Of a stretch of 62,869 bases of DNA, positions 1 through 10,083 are shown one piece after another (within the stretch, counting starts at the first letter, position 1; each line of letters begins with the position of its first letter). The notes beneath the pieces were generated by a model. The model was not told where the DNA came from, ran no database searches, and saw only the letters and a list, made by a program, of their open reading frames with translations. The translations under genes were made by a program, and so were the position numbers. Origin of the DNA: Acinetobacter bouvetii (lineage in GTDB: Bacteria; Pseudomonadota; Gammaproteobacteria; Pseudomonadales; Moraxellaceae). The stretch is from contig NZ_CADDTS010000013.1 of NCBI RefSeq assembly GCF_902753875.1, positions 1-62,869 of the forward strand, given 5' to 3'.

Positions 1-125
1 GTGACAACGTAGAAATGTCAGTAGAATTGATCCACCCAATCGCAATGGACCCAGGTCTACGTTTTGCGATCCGTGAAGGTGGTCGTACAGTTGGTGCTGG
101 TGTAGTTGCTAAAGTAACTGCATAA
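1..125 (+). CDS. tuf: Elongation factor Tu, C-terminal end (partial)
   Basis: This is the last 40 codons of an EF-Tu gene that begins outside the window. The frame starts at base 3 and ends with TAA at 123-125. It encodes the typical beta-barrel domain 3 tail, including [18 protein letters not shown] and the ending [13 protein letters not shown]-Tu carries aminoacyl-tRNA to the ribosome as a GTP complex. A strong terminator follows directly, so this is the last gene of its transcript, as expected for a tuf copy at the end of a str operon. Which of the two usual tuf copies it is cannot be decided here. Confidence 0.97.
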
Positions 126-140
126 TCACGAATTGTGTAA

Positions 141-170
141 AAAGAGCGTCCCTTTGGGGCGCTTTTTTTA
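141..170 (+). terminator. Rho-independent terminator of tuf
   Basis: An 8-bp stem AGCGTCCC/GGGGCGCT (one G-T pair, loop TTT) at 145-163 is followed by six T residues. It sits 20 bases after the tuf stop. Confidence 0.9.
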
Positions 171-367
171 TGCCTGAAAATTAAAGAAGTATATATCGGC
201 AGAATAAACAAATTGTTAGACAATACTAACTAAAGCTGTCCTTAAGTGATAATCTCCTGACCTTATCTGCACTTATAGCAAATTTTTAAATCCGTAATAT
301 AAGAATCAAGAAAAACAAAACAGTAGTGAACTTGGCAAAGTTATTTTGCGAGTCAGGAGTGAATGTC

Positions 368-1249
368 ATGAATGCTAAAGTCAATATTACCAATCGCGCA
401 GGTGCAAGTTTTCCAGTTCGTCGCATGAATTTTAATTTTGAGAATGTATCTGAATATTGGATGAGTGGTTCAGCTGGCTTAACTCATTTTATGACTGCAC
501 TTTCTGCCTTGTTTCCAGCAGGCGAAAAATTCTTTATTGATAGTGTTCGTGCCGTGCGTCAGCATCCTGCAATAAAAGATAATGAAGCATTACAAAAAGA
601 AATCAGTGCTTTTATCGGTCAGGAAGCCATGCACACTCAAGAGCATGTGGGTTTTAATGCATCTGCTCAAAAATATGGGCATGATGTTGCTGCTTTAGAA
701 GCAAAGACCGATACAGTTATTCAAAGCTTCCGTAAAATTTTTGCCAAGCTGGCAAAACCGGCAGGCATTACTCAGGAAATGATTGATTTAACTGCAACAA
801 CAGCACTAGAACATTTTACAGCAACCATTGCTTCTGAACTATTACGTAATCCGCATATACAGGAACTGATGAGTGATGAAACTATGGCAACCATGTGGGC
901 ATGGCATGCGATTGAGGAAAATGAACACAAAGCGGTTGCTTATGATGTTTTTGAGGGGGTATTTGGTCGTGGATTAAAAGCTTATGCATTACGTACCATT
1001 TCTCTGAGCTTGGCAATGGTCATTCTGTTTATTACCCAGTCTTATTTCCTGGCACGTTTATTACGTGAAGATAAGCAGCTAAATATTGAATCTTTAAAAG
1101 ATATTTATACCTATGCCTACAGTCCTTCAAAAGGCATTATTACCGGTATGGGTAAGGAAATGTTGGCCTATTTTAAGCCTGGTTTTCATCCGAATGATTT
1201 GGATACAGTGGGCTTATTGGCGAACTGGAAAGCAAAATTGGGTTTTTAA
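368..1249 (+). CDS. Predicted metal-dependent hydrolase (PF10118/COG3687 type)
   Basis: A 293-aa protein resembling the 'predicted metal-dependent hydrolase' family. It is rich in Glu/His motifs of the kind that bind two metals in helical-bundle enzymes: EAMHTQEH near residue 90, ALEHFTA near 145 and HAIEENEHKA near 180. A hydrophobic helix lies near residues 215-235. I chose the ATG at 368 because AGGAG (355-359) sits 8 bases upstream; a longer reading from GTG 326 has no ribosome site. The family is common in Acinetobacter and other Proteobacteria but its substrate is unknown. The gene stands alone between two terminators. Confidence 0.8.
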   Translation: MNAKVNITNRAGASFPVRRMNFNFENVSEYWMSGSAGLTHFMTALSALFPAGEKFFIDSVRAVRQHPAIKDNEALQKEISAFIGQEAMHTQEHVGFNASAQKYGHDVAALEAKTDTVIQSFRKIFAKLAKPAGITQEMIDLTATTALEHFTATIASELLRNPHIQELMSDETMATMWAWHAIEENEHKAVAYDVFEGVFGRGLKAYALRTISLSLAMVILFITQSYFLARLLREDKQLNIESLKDIYTYAYSPSKGIITGMGKEMLAYFKPGFHPNDLDTVGLLANWKAKLGF

Positions 1250-1263
1250 AGTGTGTTGACTCT

Positions 1264-1292
1264 GTGGGCAATTTCGATTGCCCATTTTTTTG
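1264..1292 (+). terminator. Terminator after the metal-dependent hydrolase gene
   Basis: GGGCAAT/ATTGCCC stem with loop TTCG (1266-1283), followed by ATTTTTTT. Confidence 0.9.
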
Positions 1293-1354
1293 CTCGATTT
1301 TTTATCCAAAATTCCTATAATGCGAAGTTTCTGTTATTTAAAAGATGAACGAAG

Positions 1355-1813
1355 ATGATTCGTTTGATGCAGCATGCGGATGTTCAAACCGTTGCAAACA
1401 TTGAAAAATTAGTACAAAGCCATCCTTGGACTATCAAGCAGTTTGAAGAGTCTATCGATTCTTATCAGAGCACCGTGATTGAACAGCAGGGGCAGGTGGT
1501 AGGGTTCTGCATTTTGCAGCCAGTATTGGATGAAGCAAATCTGTTGTTAATGGCAATCCATCCGGGTCAGCAAGGCAAGGGGCTGGGTTATCAATTACTT
1601 GAAGAATCTGTTGCTCAACTGAAAAATAATCCGCTACAAATTTTTCTGGAAGTGCGTGAAAGCAATCGGGCTGCAATTGCGCTGTATGAAAAATCCGGTT
1701 TTCATCAAATTGATTTACGTAAAAATTATTATCCAAATGTGGATGGTACACGTGAACATGCCATTATTATGGTGAAATCTTGCAGTGATGATTTTGCCCA
1801 ACTGTTTAAATAA
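1355..1813 (+). CDS. rimI: Ribosomal protein S18 alanine N-acetyltransferase RimI
   Basis: A 152-aa GNAT-fold enzyme that acetylates the N-terminal alanine of ribosomal protein S18 using acetyl-CoA. The acetyl-CoA pyrophosphate loop reads HPGQQGKGLGYQLLEE (about residues 68-83, a Q-x-x-G-x-G pattern). Further on are the RimI-typical FLEVRESNRAAIALYEKSGF stretch and a tyrosine-rich RKNYYPNVDG segment. Length equals that of E. coli RimI (148) within a few residues. It is convergent with the bpt-aat pair, with only about 10 bases between the stop codons and no clear terminator there. Confidence 0.92.
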   Translation: MIRLMQHADVQTVANIEKLVQSHPWTIKQFEESIDSYQSTVIEQQGQVVGFCILQPVLDEANLLLMAIHPGQQGKGLGYQLLEESVAQLKNNPLQIFLEVRESNRAAIALYEKSGFHQIDLRKNYYPNVDGTREHAIIMVKSCSDDFAQLFK

Positions 1814-1823
1814 TTAAACCGGT

Positions 1824-2639
1824 TTATTTAATAATCGGATTATTCCAGCCAGAGGGCAGTGTCGTCATCAGCGAATTGCCCAATTGCTGGATTTCTTCCT
1901 GATTCAACAGACGATTTAAACGGCGCCATTGTCCATCAATCAATAACTCTAAAGGGACATATTGGGATTTATAATTCATTTTATTGGAATGTGGCACCCA
2001 ATAACCTAAATAAACATAAGGCAAATTTAAGCTCTTGGCATATTCAATTTGTTTGAGGATGGCAAAGACACCAAGTGAGCGGTGACTTTCATCTGGGTTA
2101 AAGAAAGTATAAACCGCAGAAACCCCATCATCCAATGGATCGCAGCTAGAAACACTAATCAGTTGATCATCTTTCCAGAATTCCAAGAAAAAACTGTCTG
2201 TGCAGCTGTGTACTAAAAATTTTTCAAATTGATCGAGACTTGGGGGGAACATATCGCCATCGGCATGCCGTTCATAGATGTAACGTTCATATAAGGCATA
2301 ATGTACGTCGGTCGCATCTGCAGTACGGGTAATTTTAACAGTCAGGTCCTGATTGCGTTTCCATGCTTTTTTTTGTGCACTACTCATTTGAAATTCATCA
2401 ATAGGCACCCGACAAGATAAACATTGACGACACAAGTGACATTCCGGACGATAGACGAAATCACCACTACGGCGGAAGCCCACGCGAGACAATTCAGATA
2501 AAGTAACCACATCAATACGATGAGCCGGATCTAGAAAGACCATCCGTGCAGATTTATTTTCCAGATAACTACAGCTATGTGGTGGCGTAATATAATACTG
2601 TAAATCATTGAGCAGGGATTTTGGGTGATACGAATTCAT
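1824..2639 (-). CDS. bpt: Aspartate/glutamate leucyltransferase (Bpt; arginyltransferase-like)
   Basis: A 271-aa member of the bacterial Ate1-like family (COG2935). Bpt moves leucine from Leu-tRNA onto proteins whose first residue is Asp or Glu, marking them for ClpS/ClpAP degradation. Family hallmarks are the N-terminal Cys cluster (CSYL near residue 23, then PECHLCRQCLSCRVP near 66-80), the positively charged AQKKAWKRNQDL segment, YERYIYERHADGDM, and the C-terminal GYWVPHSNKMNYKSQY. It lies 21 bases downstream of aat on the same strand, so the two N-degron transferases form an operon, a frequent gammaproteobacterial arrangement. Substrate choice (Leu rather than Arg) follows the bacterial family, not anything seen directly. 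Confidence 0.92.
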   Translation of the reverse strand: MNSYHPKSLLNDLQYYITPPHSCSYLENKSARMVFLDPAHRIDVVTLSELSRVGFRRSGDFVYRPECHLCRQCLSCRVPIDEFQMSSAQKKAWKRNQDLTVKITRTADATDVHYALYERYIYERHADGDMFPPSLDQFEKFLVHSCTDSFFLEFWKDDQLISVSSCDPLDDGVSAVYTFFNPDESHRSLGVFAILKQIEYAKSLNLPYVYLGYWVPHSNKMNYKSQYVPLELLIDGQWRRLNRLLNQEEIQQLGNSLMTTLPSGWNNPIIK

Positions 2640-2660
2640 AGCAATATCCCTCTGTTATTT

Positions 2661-3392
2661 TCATTCAATTAAACGCGCGTTTTGCGCTATAGTTTTACTT
2701 GAAAATACACCCTCCTGATATTTTTTCCAATCGATAGCAGGCTGTTTTATCACATCTTGTAACGAATTAAGATACGCTTGGCGAGAAAGTGTACAGGCAC
2801 CTAAGCTTAAAAGATGATCATTCACCAATTGACAATCAATCCAAGGCAATTGATTTTCCTGACCAAGCAGCATTAAGCAATAAAAAGCCATTTTAGAAAC
2901 ATCGGTTTGGGTGCTAAACATAGATTCCCCAAAACAGCCATGTCCAATGGTCACACCATACAGTCCACCGACCACTTTACCTTCATCCCAAACTTCAATG
3001 CTATAGGCATAACCTGCATCAAATAATTGGCAGTATCCTTCAATAATATCCTCGGAAATCCATGTATCATCGGCATAGCTACGCGGTAGGGAACATGAGC
3101 GGATTACCCGTTCAAAAGCCTGATTAACCGTAATCTGATAATCAAACTTTTTCATGTTGCGCACTAGGGATTTACTGGGGTGATAATCGTGTGGCCGGAT
3201 AATGCAGCGCGGTTCAGGACACCACCAGCAGATTGGCTCACCTTCAGAAAACCATGGAAACAGGCCGTGGGTATAGGCTTCAAACAGGGTGGAAGGGGAG
3301 AGGTCAGCACCGATGCAAATCAGTCCTTGTCCTTCAGGGTCGGCTTCCACGGGATTAGGGAAAATATATTCTGAAGGCGGCAAAATTTGCAT
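2661..3392 (-). CDS. aat: Leucyl/phenylalanyl-tRNA--protein transferase
   Basis: A 243-aa cytoplasmic enzyme that adds Leu or Phe from charged tRNA to proteins starting with Arg or Lys, feeding the ClpS/ClpAP N-degron pathway. Signature stretches are [20 protein letters not shown] at the start, [20 protein letters not shown] near residues 40-60, and [19 protein letters not shown] near 143-161. E. coli Aat is 234 aa, so this is full length. First gene of the aat-bpt unit; it is separated from trxB upstream by a terminator hairpin, so it likely has its own promoter in the 86-base gap. Confidence 0.96.
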   Translation of the reverse strand: MQILPPSEYIFPNPVEADPEGQGLICIGADLSPSTLFEAYTHGLFPWFSEGEPICWWCPEPRCIIRPHDYHPSKSLVRNMKKFDYQITVNQAFERVIRSCSLPRSYADDTWISEDIIEGYCQLFDAGYAYSIEVWDEGKVVGGLYGVTIGHGCFGESMFSTQTDVSKMAFYCLMLLGQENQLPWIDCQLVNDHLLSLGACTLSRQAYLNSLQDVIKQPAIDWKKYQEGVFSSKTIAQNARLIE

Positions 3393-3435
3393 AAATCATT
3401 CATTCAAAGCTAAGAGCACTGAAAATATCATACAT

Positions 3436-3467
3436 AAAAAAACCGCCCTTAGAGGACGGTTTTTTTG
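3436..3467 (-). terminator. Terminator of trxB
   Basis: Hairpin 3441-3461 (AACCG/CGGTT plus CCT/AGG, one mismatch, loop TAG) flanked by A-runs on the left and T-runs on the right. It can act in both directions; the natural user is trxB, which ends at 3479. Confidence 0.8.
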
Positions 3468-3478
3468 CTTGGCAAAAA

Positions 3479-4471
<993 letters not shown>

Positions 4472-4527
4472 TTATACGTGAAACTCTATAACAGTTGTGT
4501 GAGTTCGATGTCGATATTATTGATCAT

Positions 4528-4541
4528 TCAAATCGATTTGA
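4528..4541. promoter_or_regulatory. 14-bp palindrome in the trxB-ftsK intergenic region
   Basis: TCAAATCGATTTGA is its own reverse complement and lies in the divergent trxB/ftsK control region. It could be an operator, but nothing identifies a regulator. Confidence 0.3.
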
Positions 4542-4722
4542 GCTATATACAAGAACCGCGCGGTGCTAGATACTCTATTCAGGGGATGAACTAGCAAAAG
4601 CCACTACATAATATTGCATCTTTTTTCTTGGAACAGGTGCATAATACCGAGTTTATTGTGAAACGCTTTGCTCTTGGTTTTTTACAAAAAACATGAATGA
4701 AAAATTGGTTACAGGACAGTAT

Positions 4723-7700
4723 ATGACTGCGGTGTCGAGTGTTTATGCACAGCGCTTAATAATGACATTATTTTTAGTCTCGTTTGGAATTTATTTATTC
4801 CTTGCAACAGTGACGTATACGCCTTTTGATCCGGGCTGGATGCACATATCCAGTGATACCCAGCAGGTGTCCAATGCCAGCGGTGTTGCCGGCGCATGGA
4901 TCGCAGATTTGCTGTTCGGCTTTTTAGGCTGGGCCAGCTTACTGATCCCAATTTTTTTGTTTGTAGAAGCGATTCAGGTCTGGTGGCCTTATAGTTTCCT
5001 CAATCGGCCATTCCGCTATGCCGCACAGTTCTTCATTCTGCTGGCCACCGCTAGTTTATTGTATCTGTACTGGCAGGTTCCGGCAGATACCTTGGACAAT
5101 TCATCCGGCGGGATTATCGGTTATGAATTGGGGGAAAGCCTGTCTCAAGTACTCACCATTTACGGGGCAACCTTGTTCTTGGTGCTGTTTTGGATTGTAT
5201 TGTTTACCTTGGCCTTTGGCGTAAAGTGGAACAAAACATGGGTGACCCTGAAAGCCACTCCGGCGTATCTACAAGACCTATTCTATAAGAATGTGCCGGA
5301 AACTGAATCTGCATTCGATCGAACCACGCCAGAAGTAAAAAAACCATTGGCGAGTACTAAACAAAAAATTGCAGCTGAAAGGCTGAGTGCAGCACCAGAG
5401 CATAAAGAAGTTGAACTGTCACCCATTGTACGTGATCAGGCAGCGGAACGCCTGTTCGATGACATGGTCGAAAAAGAGCATTATGCCCAGCAACAACTGA
5501 TTGACGATGAAGATGAGGCTGAATTCCAGCAAATCTTGGAAAAAGCCCATCGCCTAGAACAAAATACCCAGCGTGTGGTTGCAACCGGGGAAGTCTGGCG
5601 TGCATTAAATTCAGATGAAAATCAACAGCACAAACAAGATATTGATGCCTTGCTAAAAGCAGCAGAAGAGTCTGAACAGCACACTCCGCATGACCATTTC
5701 AAAGCATTTGTACATGAGCAACCTGCAGCAGAGACAGCATCTGCAACCAAGCAAAATCTGGATTGGGATGATGACGAAATCTTTGATGAATTGCTCGCAG
5801 CCGTTCCGGGCGGAAAGACCGCAACAGATGTCCATACACCGTTTAATCCAGCAGAAGATGTTGCACCACCAGCGATTGCTGAAGAAAAAGTGGTGATTGC
5901 ATCTCCTGTGATTTCTGCTGCACCTGTGCCAAATCCTACGCCTAAAAACAGTGCTTTGGATGATGACTTTGATGAGCTGGATGATCTGCTGATTGATGAT
6001 ATTGAACAGCCAACCCCAGTACGTACCACCAGCAATTATGCTCAATCTTCAGCCTTTGTTCGTGCAGAAATTAATACCCAATTGCAGCCGAAGCCAAGCA
6101 TTTCCGAAGATGAAAAAGCCTTAATTGCCTCAAACAAAGATGTGTTCCGTGAAGTTTGGCAGGAAACGGCAGGAAAACCTGTCGACGAGGTTGAACTGGA
6201 TGAGGATGATTTTGATCTGGATGCGCCTTTAACCGATGCCATGGGCCGTCCGATGTCTCGTTCCATGCAGGTGGCGCAAAAACGTCGTGATTTGCCGCCA
6301 TTGCCAGGTCTGGAGCTACTGGATGAAGTTGACCCTAACAAGAAAGTGAATTTCACTGCCGAGCAATTGGCACGATTATCCGAATTACTTGAAATTAAAC
6401 TGCAAGAGTTTAATGTCAAGGCCAAAGTGATTGAAGCTCAACCGGGACCTGTGGTGACCCGTTTTGAACTGGATTTGGCACCGGGGGTCAAAGCCTCTAA
6501 AGTAACCAATATTTCACGTGACTTGGCACGTTCCATGTCAATGGCATCGGTGCGTGTGGTGGAAGTGATTCCGGGTAAACCGTATATCGGGATTGAAGTA
6601 CCGAACAGCACGCGTGAAATGGTGCGTCTGATCGAGTTGGTCAAAACACCGAAATTTGAAGATGAAAATGGCATTTTGTCCATGGCCATGGGTAAAGACA
6701 TTTCCGGTAACCCGGTGATTACTGAACTGGGTAAAGCACCACATATGCTGGTTGCCGGAACCACCGGTTCAGGTAAATCGGTTGCGGTCAACTCGATGAT
6801 CCTCTCCATGTTGTTGAAATACACGCCTGATCAATTGCGTTTGATTCTGATTGATCCGAAACAGCTGGAATTGGCCAACTATAACGATATTCCGCATTTG
6901 CTGACACCAGTCGTGACGGACATGAAAGATGCGGTCAGTGCCTTGAACTGGTGTGTCAATGAAATGGAACGCCGCTACAAGCTGATGTCTTTCCTGAAAA
7001 TCCGTAAACTCAGCGACTATAACCGTAAGGTCGAAGAAGCAATTGCCAATGGTGAAGATCTGATTGATCCAACCTGGAAGGCGAGCGACTCCGTTGTAGG
7101 TGAACGTGCACCGCGTCTAACCCCATTGCCATCCATTGTGATTGTGGCAGATGAATTTGCCGACATGATCATGCAGGTGGGTAAAAAGGCGGAAGAAATG
7201 ATTACCCGTTTGGCACAAAAATCCCGTGCTGCTGGTATTCACTTGCTGCTTGCCACCCAGCGTCCTTCAGTAGATGTGATCACCGGTTTGATTAAAGCCA
7301 ACATTCCGACCCGTGTCGCACTGCGCGTGAACTCGAAAATTGACTCGCGGACCATTCTGGATGCAGGTGGGGCAGAAGACCTGTTGGGTCATGGTGATAT
7401 GTTGTTCCTTGGCCCGGGCAAGATTGAGCCTGAGCGTGTGCATGGTGCTTTTATTGCCGATGATGAGGTAAACCGCATTTGTGATGCATGGCGTGAACGC
7501 GGTGAACCTAATTATGTGGATGAAATTCTTACCCCTTATGATGAAGAGCCAACCTCGCGTGGCTTTGAAGATGGCGATGGGGGGGCAGACCGTGATGCGC
7601 TCTATGATCAATGCGTGTCCTTTGTACTGGAAACCCGCAAGGCGTCGACCTCATCCTTACAGCGTAAATTCAGTCTGGGTTATAACCGTGCTGCACGGAT

Positions 7701-7773
7701 TATTGACCAGATGGAAGAAAACGGCATTGTTAGCGGGATGGGTGCGAACGGTAAACGCGATATTCTAGTTTAA
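4723..7773 (+). CDS. ftsK: DNA translocase FtsK
   Basis: A 1016-aa septal DNA pump that clears and resolves chromosome dimers during division. The N-terminal fifth holds four membrane helices (first IMTLFLVSFGIYLFLATV). A long acidic, low-complexity linker follows to about residue 530. The motor comes next, with Walker A GTTGSGKSVAV near residue 680 and Walker B VIVADEFADMI near 806. The C-terminal winged-helix gamma domain, which reads KOPS and touches XerD, carries RKASTSSLQRKFSLGYNRA. I prefer ATG 4723 (AGGA at 4713-4716, 6 bases upstream) over the ATG at 4693, which has no ribosome site. The linker is shorter than in E. coli FtsK (1329 aa). Confidence 0.96.
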   Translation: MTAVSSVYAQRLIMTLFLVSFGIYLFLATVTYTPFDPGWMHISSDTQQVSNASGVAGAWIADLLFGFLGWASLLIPIFLFVEAIQVWWPYSFLNRPFRYAAQFFILLATASLLYLYWQVPADTLDNSSGGIIGYELGESLSQVLTIYGATLFLVLFWIVLFTLAFGVKWNKTWVTLKATPAYLQDLFYKNVPETESAFDRTTPEVKKPLASTKQKIAAERLSAAPEHKEVELSPIVRDQAAERLFDDMVEKEHYAQQQLIDDEDEAEFQQILEKAHRLEQNTQRVVATGEVWRALNSDENQQHKQDIDALLKAAEESEQHTPHDHFKAFVHEQPAAETASATKQNLDWDDDEIFDELLAAVPGGKTATDVHTPFNPAEDVAPPAIAEEKVVIASPVISAAPVPNPTPKNSALDDDFDELDDLLIDDIEQPTPVRTTSNYAQSSAFVRAEINTQLQPKPSISEDEKALIASNKDVFREVWQETAGKPVDEVELDEDDFDLDAPLTDAMGRPMSRSMQVAQKRRDLPPLPGLELLDEVDPNKKVNFTAEQLARLSELLEIKLQEFNVKAKVIEAQPGPVVTRFELDLAPGVKASKVTNISRDLARSMSMASVRVVEVIPGKPYIGIEVPNSTREMVRLIELVKTPKFEDENGILSMAMGKDISGNPVITELGKAPHMLVAGTTGSGKSVAVNSMILSMLLKYTPDQLRLILIDPKQLELANYNDIPHLLTPVVTDMKDAVSALNWCVNEMERRYKLMSFLKIRKLSDYNRKVEEAIANGEDLIDPTWKASDSVVGERAPRLTPLPSIVIVADEFADMIMQVGKKAEEMITRLAQKSRAAGIHLLLATQRPSVDVITGLIKANIPTRVALRVNSKIDSRTILDAGGAEDLLGHGDMLFLGPGKIEPERVHGAFIADDEVNRICDAWRERGEPNYVDEILTPYDEEPTSRGFEDGDGGADRDALYDQCVSFVLETRKASTSSLQRKFSLGYNRAARIIDQMEENGIVSGMGANGKRDILV

Positions 7774-7790
7774 ACTTTTATCGCAAATTT

Positions 7791-7815
7791 TAGGCTTGCA
7801 TCTGCAGGCCTTTTA
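7791..7815 (+). terminator. Terminator of ftsK
   Basis: GGCTTGCA/TGCAGGCC stem (7793-7810, one G-T pair) followed by TTTT. It lies between the convergent ftsK and LysR genes. Confidence 0.7.
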
Positions 7816-8694
7816 TTTGAGGAAAAATTTTTGTGCCAATTCAATAAATGCTTTGGTGCTTGGACTCATGGAAGCTTCATTGCGTACTGCCAGTCCAATA
7901 TGACGCTGGGTATTCGGGATCAATGGCCGTTTTACCACATGAGGATGAAGCGCCAATATTTCCGGTGTCATGGCCATATCGGCCACAATCGAAATCCCTT
8001 CCTGCAAATTGACCATATTTAAAATCGTGAGTAGCTGCGATAACTGATACTTAATTTTCGGATAAATATCATGTTGTTTCAGCAAGGCTTCTACATGGGG
8101 CTGACTGCCGGCTTTGGTCAGGATAAAGGGATAGTCTTTTAAATCACTTAAATGAATTTGGCTTTGGGTAGCAATCGCATAACTATCAGGAATCAGCGCG
8201 ATAAAAATATCGGTAATCAGTGGGAAGGTATGCAACTTCGGTTGCGGAAGCACTGAAAAGCCGACATCAACACGCTTTTCTAAAATCATTTGGGCTACTT
8301 CGTGATCGGTTCCTTCTTCTACATAAATTTCAATGTTGGGATAACGTTGCCGATAAGCCTGTAACAATTCGGGCAATAAATGAATAGACGAAGATGCACC
8401 AAAGGAACCAATTCGTAATATGCCATGCTGAATCCCGCGTGCAGCAGCAATTTCCTGTTGCATGACATTTTGGGTATTTAACAGTTCCTTGGCATGACTT
8501 AACAGTTGTTCGCCAATATGGGTGAGTTGGGTCTGGTTTTGTTCACGAATAAATAAACACACTTGCCAGTGTTGTTCCAGCGTTTTCAGGGCATGTGAAA
8601 CGGCCGACTGTGAAATGCCTAATTGTTTGGCTGCCAAGGTAAAATTTTTAAATTCGGCAACAGCAACAAAGATTTCTAATTGTGTAAATGTCAT
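7813..8694 (-). CDS. LysR-family transcriptional regulator
   Basis: A 293-aa LysR regulator. The N-terminal winged helix-turn-helix shows FTLAAKQLGISQSAVSHALK (about residues 18-37), followed by the linker helix and a periplasmic-binding-protein-like effector domain (GILRIGSFGASSSIH onward). It is divergent from an AEC-family carrier gene, the classic arrangement for a LysR protein controlling its neighbour. A 16-bp near-perfect palindrome sits just in front of its start. The effector is unknown; the neighbour suggests a small organic acid or similar compound. Confidence 0.9.
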   Translation of the reverse strand: MTFTQLEIFVAVAEFKNFTLAAKQLGISQSAVSHALKTLEQHWQVCLFIREQNQTQLTHIGEQLLSHAKELLNTQNVMQQEIAAARGIQHGILRIGSFGASSSIHLLPELLQAYRQRYPNIEIYVEEGTDHEVAQMILEKRVDVGFSVLPQPKLHTFPLITDIFIALIPDSYAIATQSQIHLSDLKDYPFILTKAGSQPHVEALLKQHDIYPKIKYQLSQLLTILNMVNLQEGISIVADMAMTPEILALHPHVVKRPLIPNTQRHIGLAVRNEASMSPSTKAFIELAQKFFLK

Positions 8695-8704
8695 AGGAAT
8701 GGCT

Positions 8705-8720
8705 ATGAGTAAATACTCAT
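8705..8720. promoter_or_regulatory. Palindromic operator candidate between LysR gene and AEC carrier
   Basis: ATGAGTA-AA-TACTCAT is a 7-2-7 inverted repeat, 10 bases upstream of the LysR start codon and 83 bases upstream of the preferred carrier start. LysR proteins bind dyads of this kind in divergent promoters, so this is the likely binding site. Confidence 0.5.
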
Positions 8721-8802
8721 TTTGTTATGAGGCTTAATGAGGATTATATTGCATTTCATCAGAGAAAATCTTCTCACGATTGTTGATTGCACGAGTATAG
8801 AA

Positions 8803-9705
8803 ATGAATATTGTCATGGCGTTATTTCCATTGATCATTCTGATTGCAATGGGATATTTACTGAAACAGACGTGCTTTGTGACAGATGAGTTTTGGGGAAA
8901 TTCGGAAAAACTCAATTATTTTATTTTGTTTCCCGTTTTATTGTTTTTAAATCTGGAAAGTGTCGAGCTGGATTTGGCGACAGTATCTAGCGTACTTACG
9001 GTATTGGTTCTGGCTATTTTTATTGCTGCATTGATCCTGTTTATTCTGAAAAAAATCTATGTCATTCCGGTACAACGTTTTGGCGTCTATATGCAGAGCC
9101 AGGTGCGTTTTAATACTTATATCGGTCTGTCACTGATGGCCTCTTTATTTGGGCCGAAAGGGATGCAGATGTTTGCCATGCTAATCGCTATTGCGATTCC
9201 TTTGGTGAATATCTTGTCGGTACTGGCGCTATCAAGTCTGAGCTGGAGCACACTTGGAAGAACCATCATTTCAATTACTAAAAATCCATTAATTTTAGGA
9301 TGTATTGTTGGGGTAGCTTTTAATCTGCTTGATTTGAAATTAATACATAGCGTGGAGCAGTTATTTAAATTATTGGCTGCCATGAGTTTGCCATTGGGAT
9401 TATTTTCGGTAGGGGCTGCGTTACAGTTTGATCAGTTTAAGACTCATAGCAGTCGCTTATTGATGAATGTATTTGGGCGTTTAGTACTGATGCCATTATT
9501 GGCTTACGGACTCTGTCAGATCTTTGGTTTAAGTCGATTGGACAGCATGATAGTGGTGACATTTTTCATGTTGCCGACGGCATCAGCCTCTTATATTTTA
9601 ACGCGGGTGTATCAAGGTGATCATGCTCTGATGGCTGCAGTGATTAGCTTGCAAACTTTATGCTTTGCTGTGAGCTTTCCTGTATTGATGAGTCTACTTT
9701 TCTAG
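8803..9705 (+). CDS. AEC (auxin efflux carrier)-family transporter
   Basis: A 300-aa inner-membrane carrier of the AEC family (PF03547), with about ten hydrophobic helices in the usual two groups of five. The N-terminus MNIVMALFPLIILIAMGYLL is typical, and the C-terminal half has the ASASYILTRVYQGD segment seen in bacterial AEC proteins. I place the start at ATG 8803 because the sequence before it does not look like part of the family. An ATG at 8737 (GAGG 4 bases upstream) would add 22 residues and cannot be excluded. Substrate is unknown; related carriers move malate, malonate or similar acids. It is probably regulated by the divergent LysR gene. Confidence 0.85.
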   Translation: MNIVMALFPLIILIAMGYLLKQTCFVTDEFWGNSEKLNYFILFPVLLFLNLESVELDLATVSSVLTVLVLAIFIAALILFILKKIYVIPVQRFGVYMQSQVRFNTYIGLSLMASLFGPKGMQMFAMLIAIAIPLVNILSVLALSSLSWSTLGRTIISITKNPLILGCIVGVAFNLLDLKLIHSVEQLFKLLAAMSLPLGLFSVGAALQFDQFKTHSSRLLMNVFGRLVLMPLLAYGLCQIFGLSRLDSMIVVTFFMLPTASASYILTRVYQGDHALMAAVISLQTLCFAVSFPVLMSLLF

Positions 9706-9717
9706 TTGCTAGTAATA

Positions 9718-9748
9718 AAAAAGCCTGCATGAATGCAGGCTTTTTTAT
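9718..9748. terminator. Bidirectional terminator between AEC carrier and PA4642-like gene
   Basis: Perfect GCCTGCAT/ATGCAGGC stem (9723-9740, loop GA) with A-run before and T-run after, between convergent genes. Confidence 0.92.
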
Positions 9749-9759
9749 TAAGAAGAGTA

Positions 9760-10047
9760 TTAAGCAAATTTTGCCAATACTTCCAGGAAACCTTCACTTT
9801 GACGCGGGTATTGTGCAATCACGTCGTGAATACGTTGACCTTCAGGATTGGTTGCATTGACATCTCGGCCATCGGCAACGAATTGAGTCAACAAGCGCTC
9901 ATAATCATTTGGGCGCATGTGCTTGAATGCATGATAAAGCACGTGAAAATCAGCATTAACGCCTGCAGGAGGGAGCTGAGTTAAATAGGCAAATACACGC
10001 TCATCTGACCATTCTTCATTGAACGTTGCTGGCTGAGATAATGCCAT
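9760..10047 (-). CDS. PA4642-like conserved small protein
   Basis: A 95-aa acidic protein that I recognise as similar to the PA4642 family of uncharacterised gammaproteobacterial proteins. It has no membrane segment or signal peptide. The middle part VNADFHVLYHAFKHMRPNDY and the end SEGFLEVLAKFA are the most family-like. It lies downstream of minCDE on the same strand but is separated from minE by a 190-base region folded into several hairpins. It may therefore be transcribed on its own. Function is unknown. Confidence 0.75.
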   Translation of the reverse strand: MALSQPATFNEEWSDERVFAYLTQLPPAGVNADFHVLYHAFKHMRPNDYERLLTQFVADGRDVNATNPEGQRIHDVIAQYPRQSEGFLEVLAKFA

Positions 10048-10083
10048 CGCAATCTCCTTGGTATACTGATTAAAATAAAAGAA

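Noticed and set aside
5622..6035. Long antisense ORFs under the ftsK linker
   Set aside because: They are shadows of the acidic, Asp/Glu-rich linker, which reads as Ser/Ile runs on the other strand.
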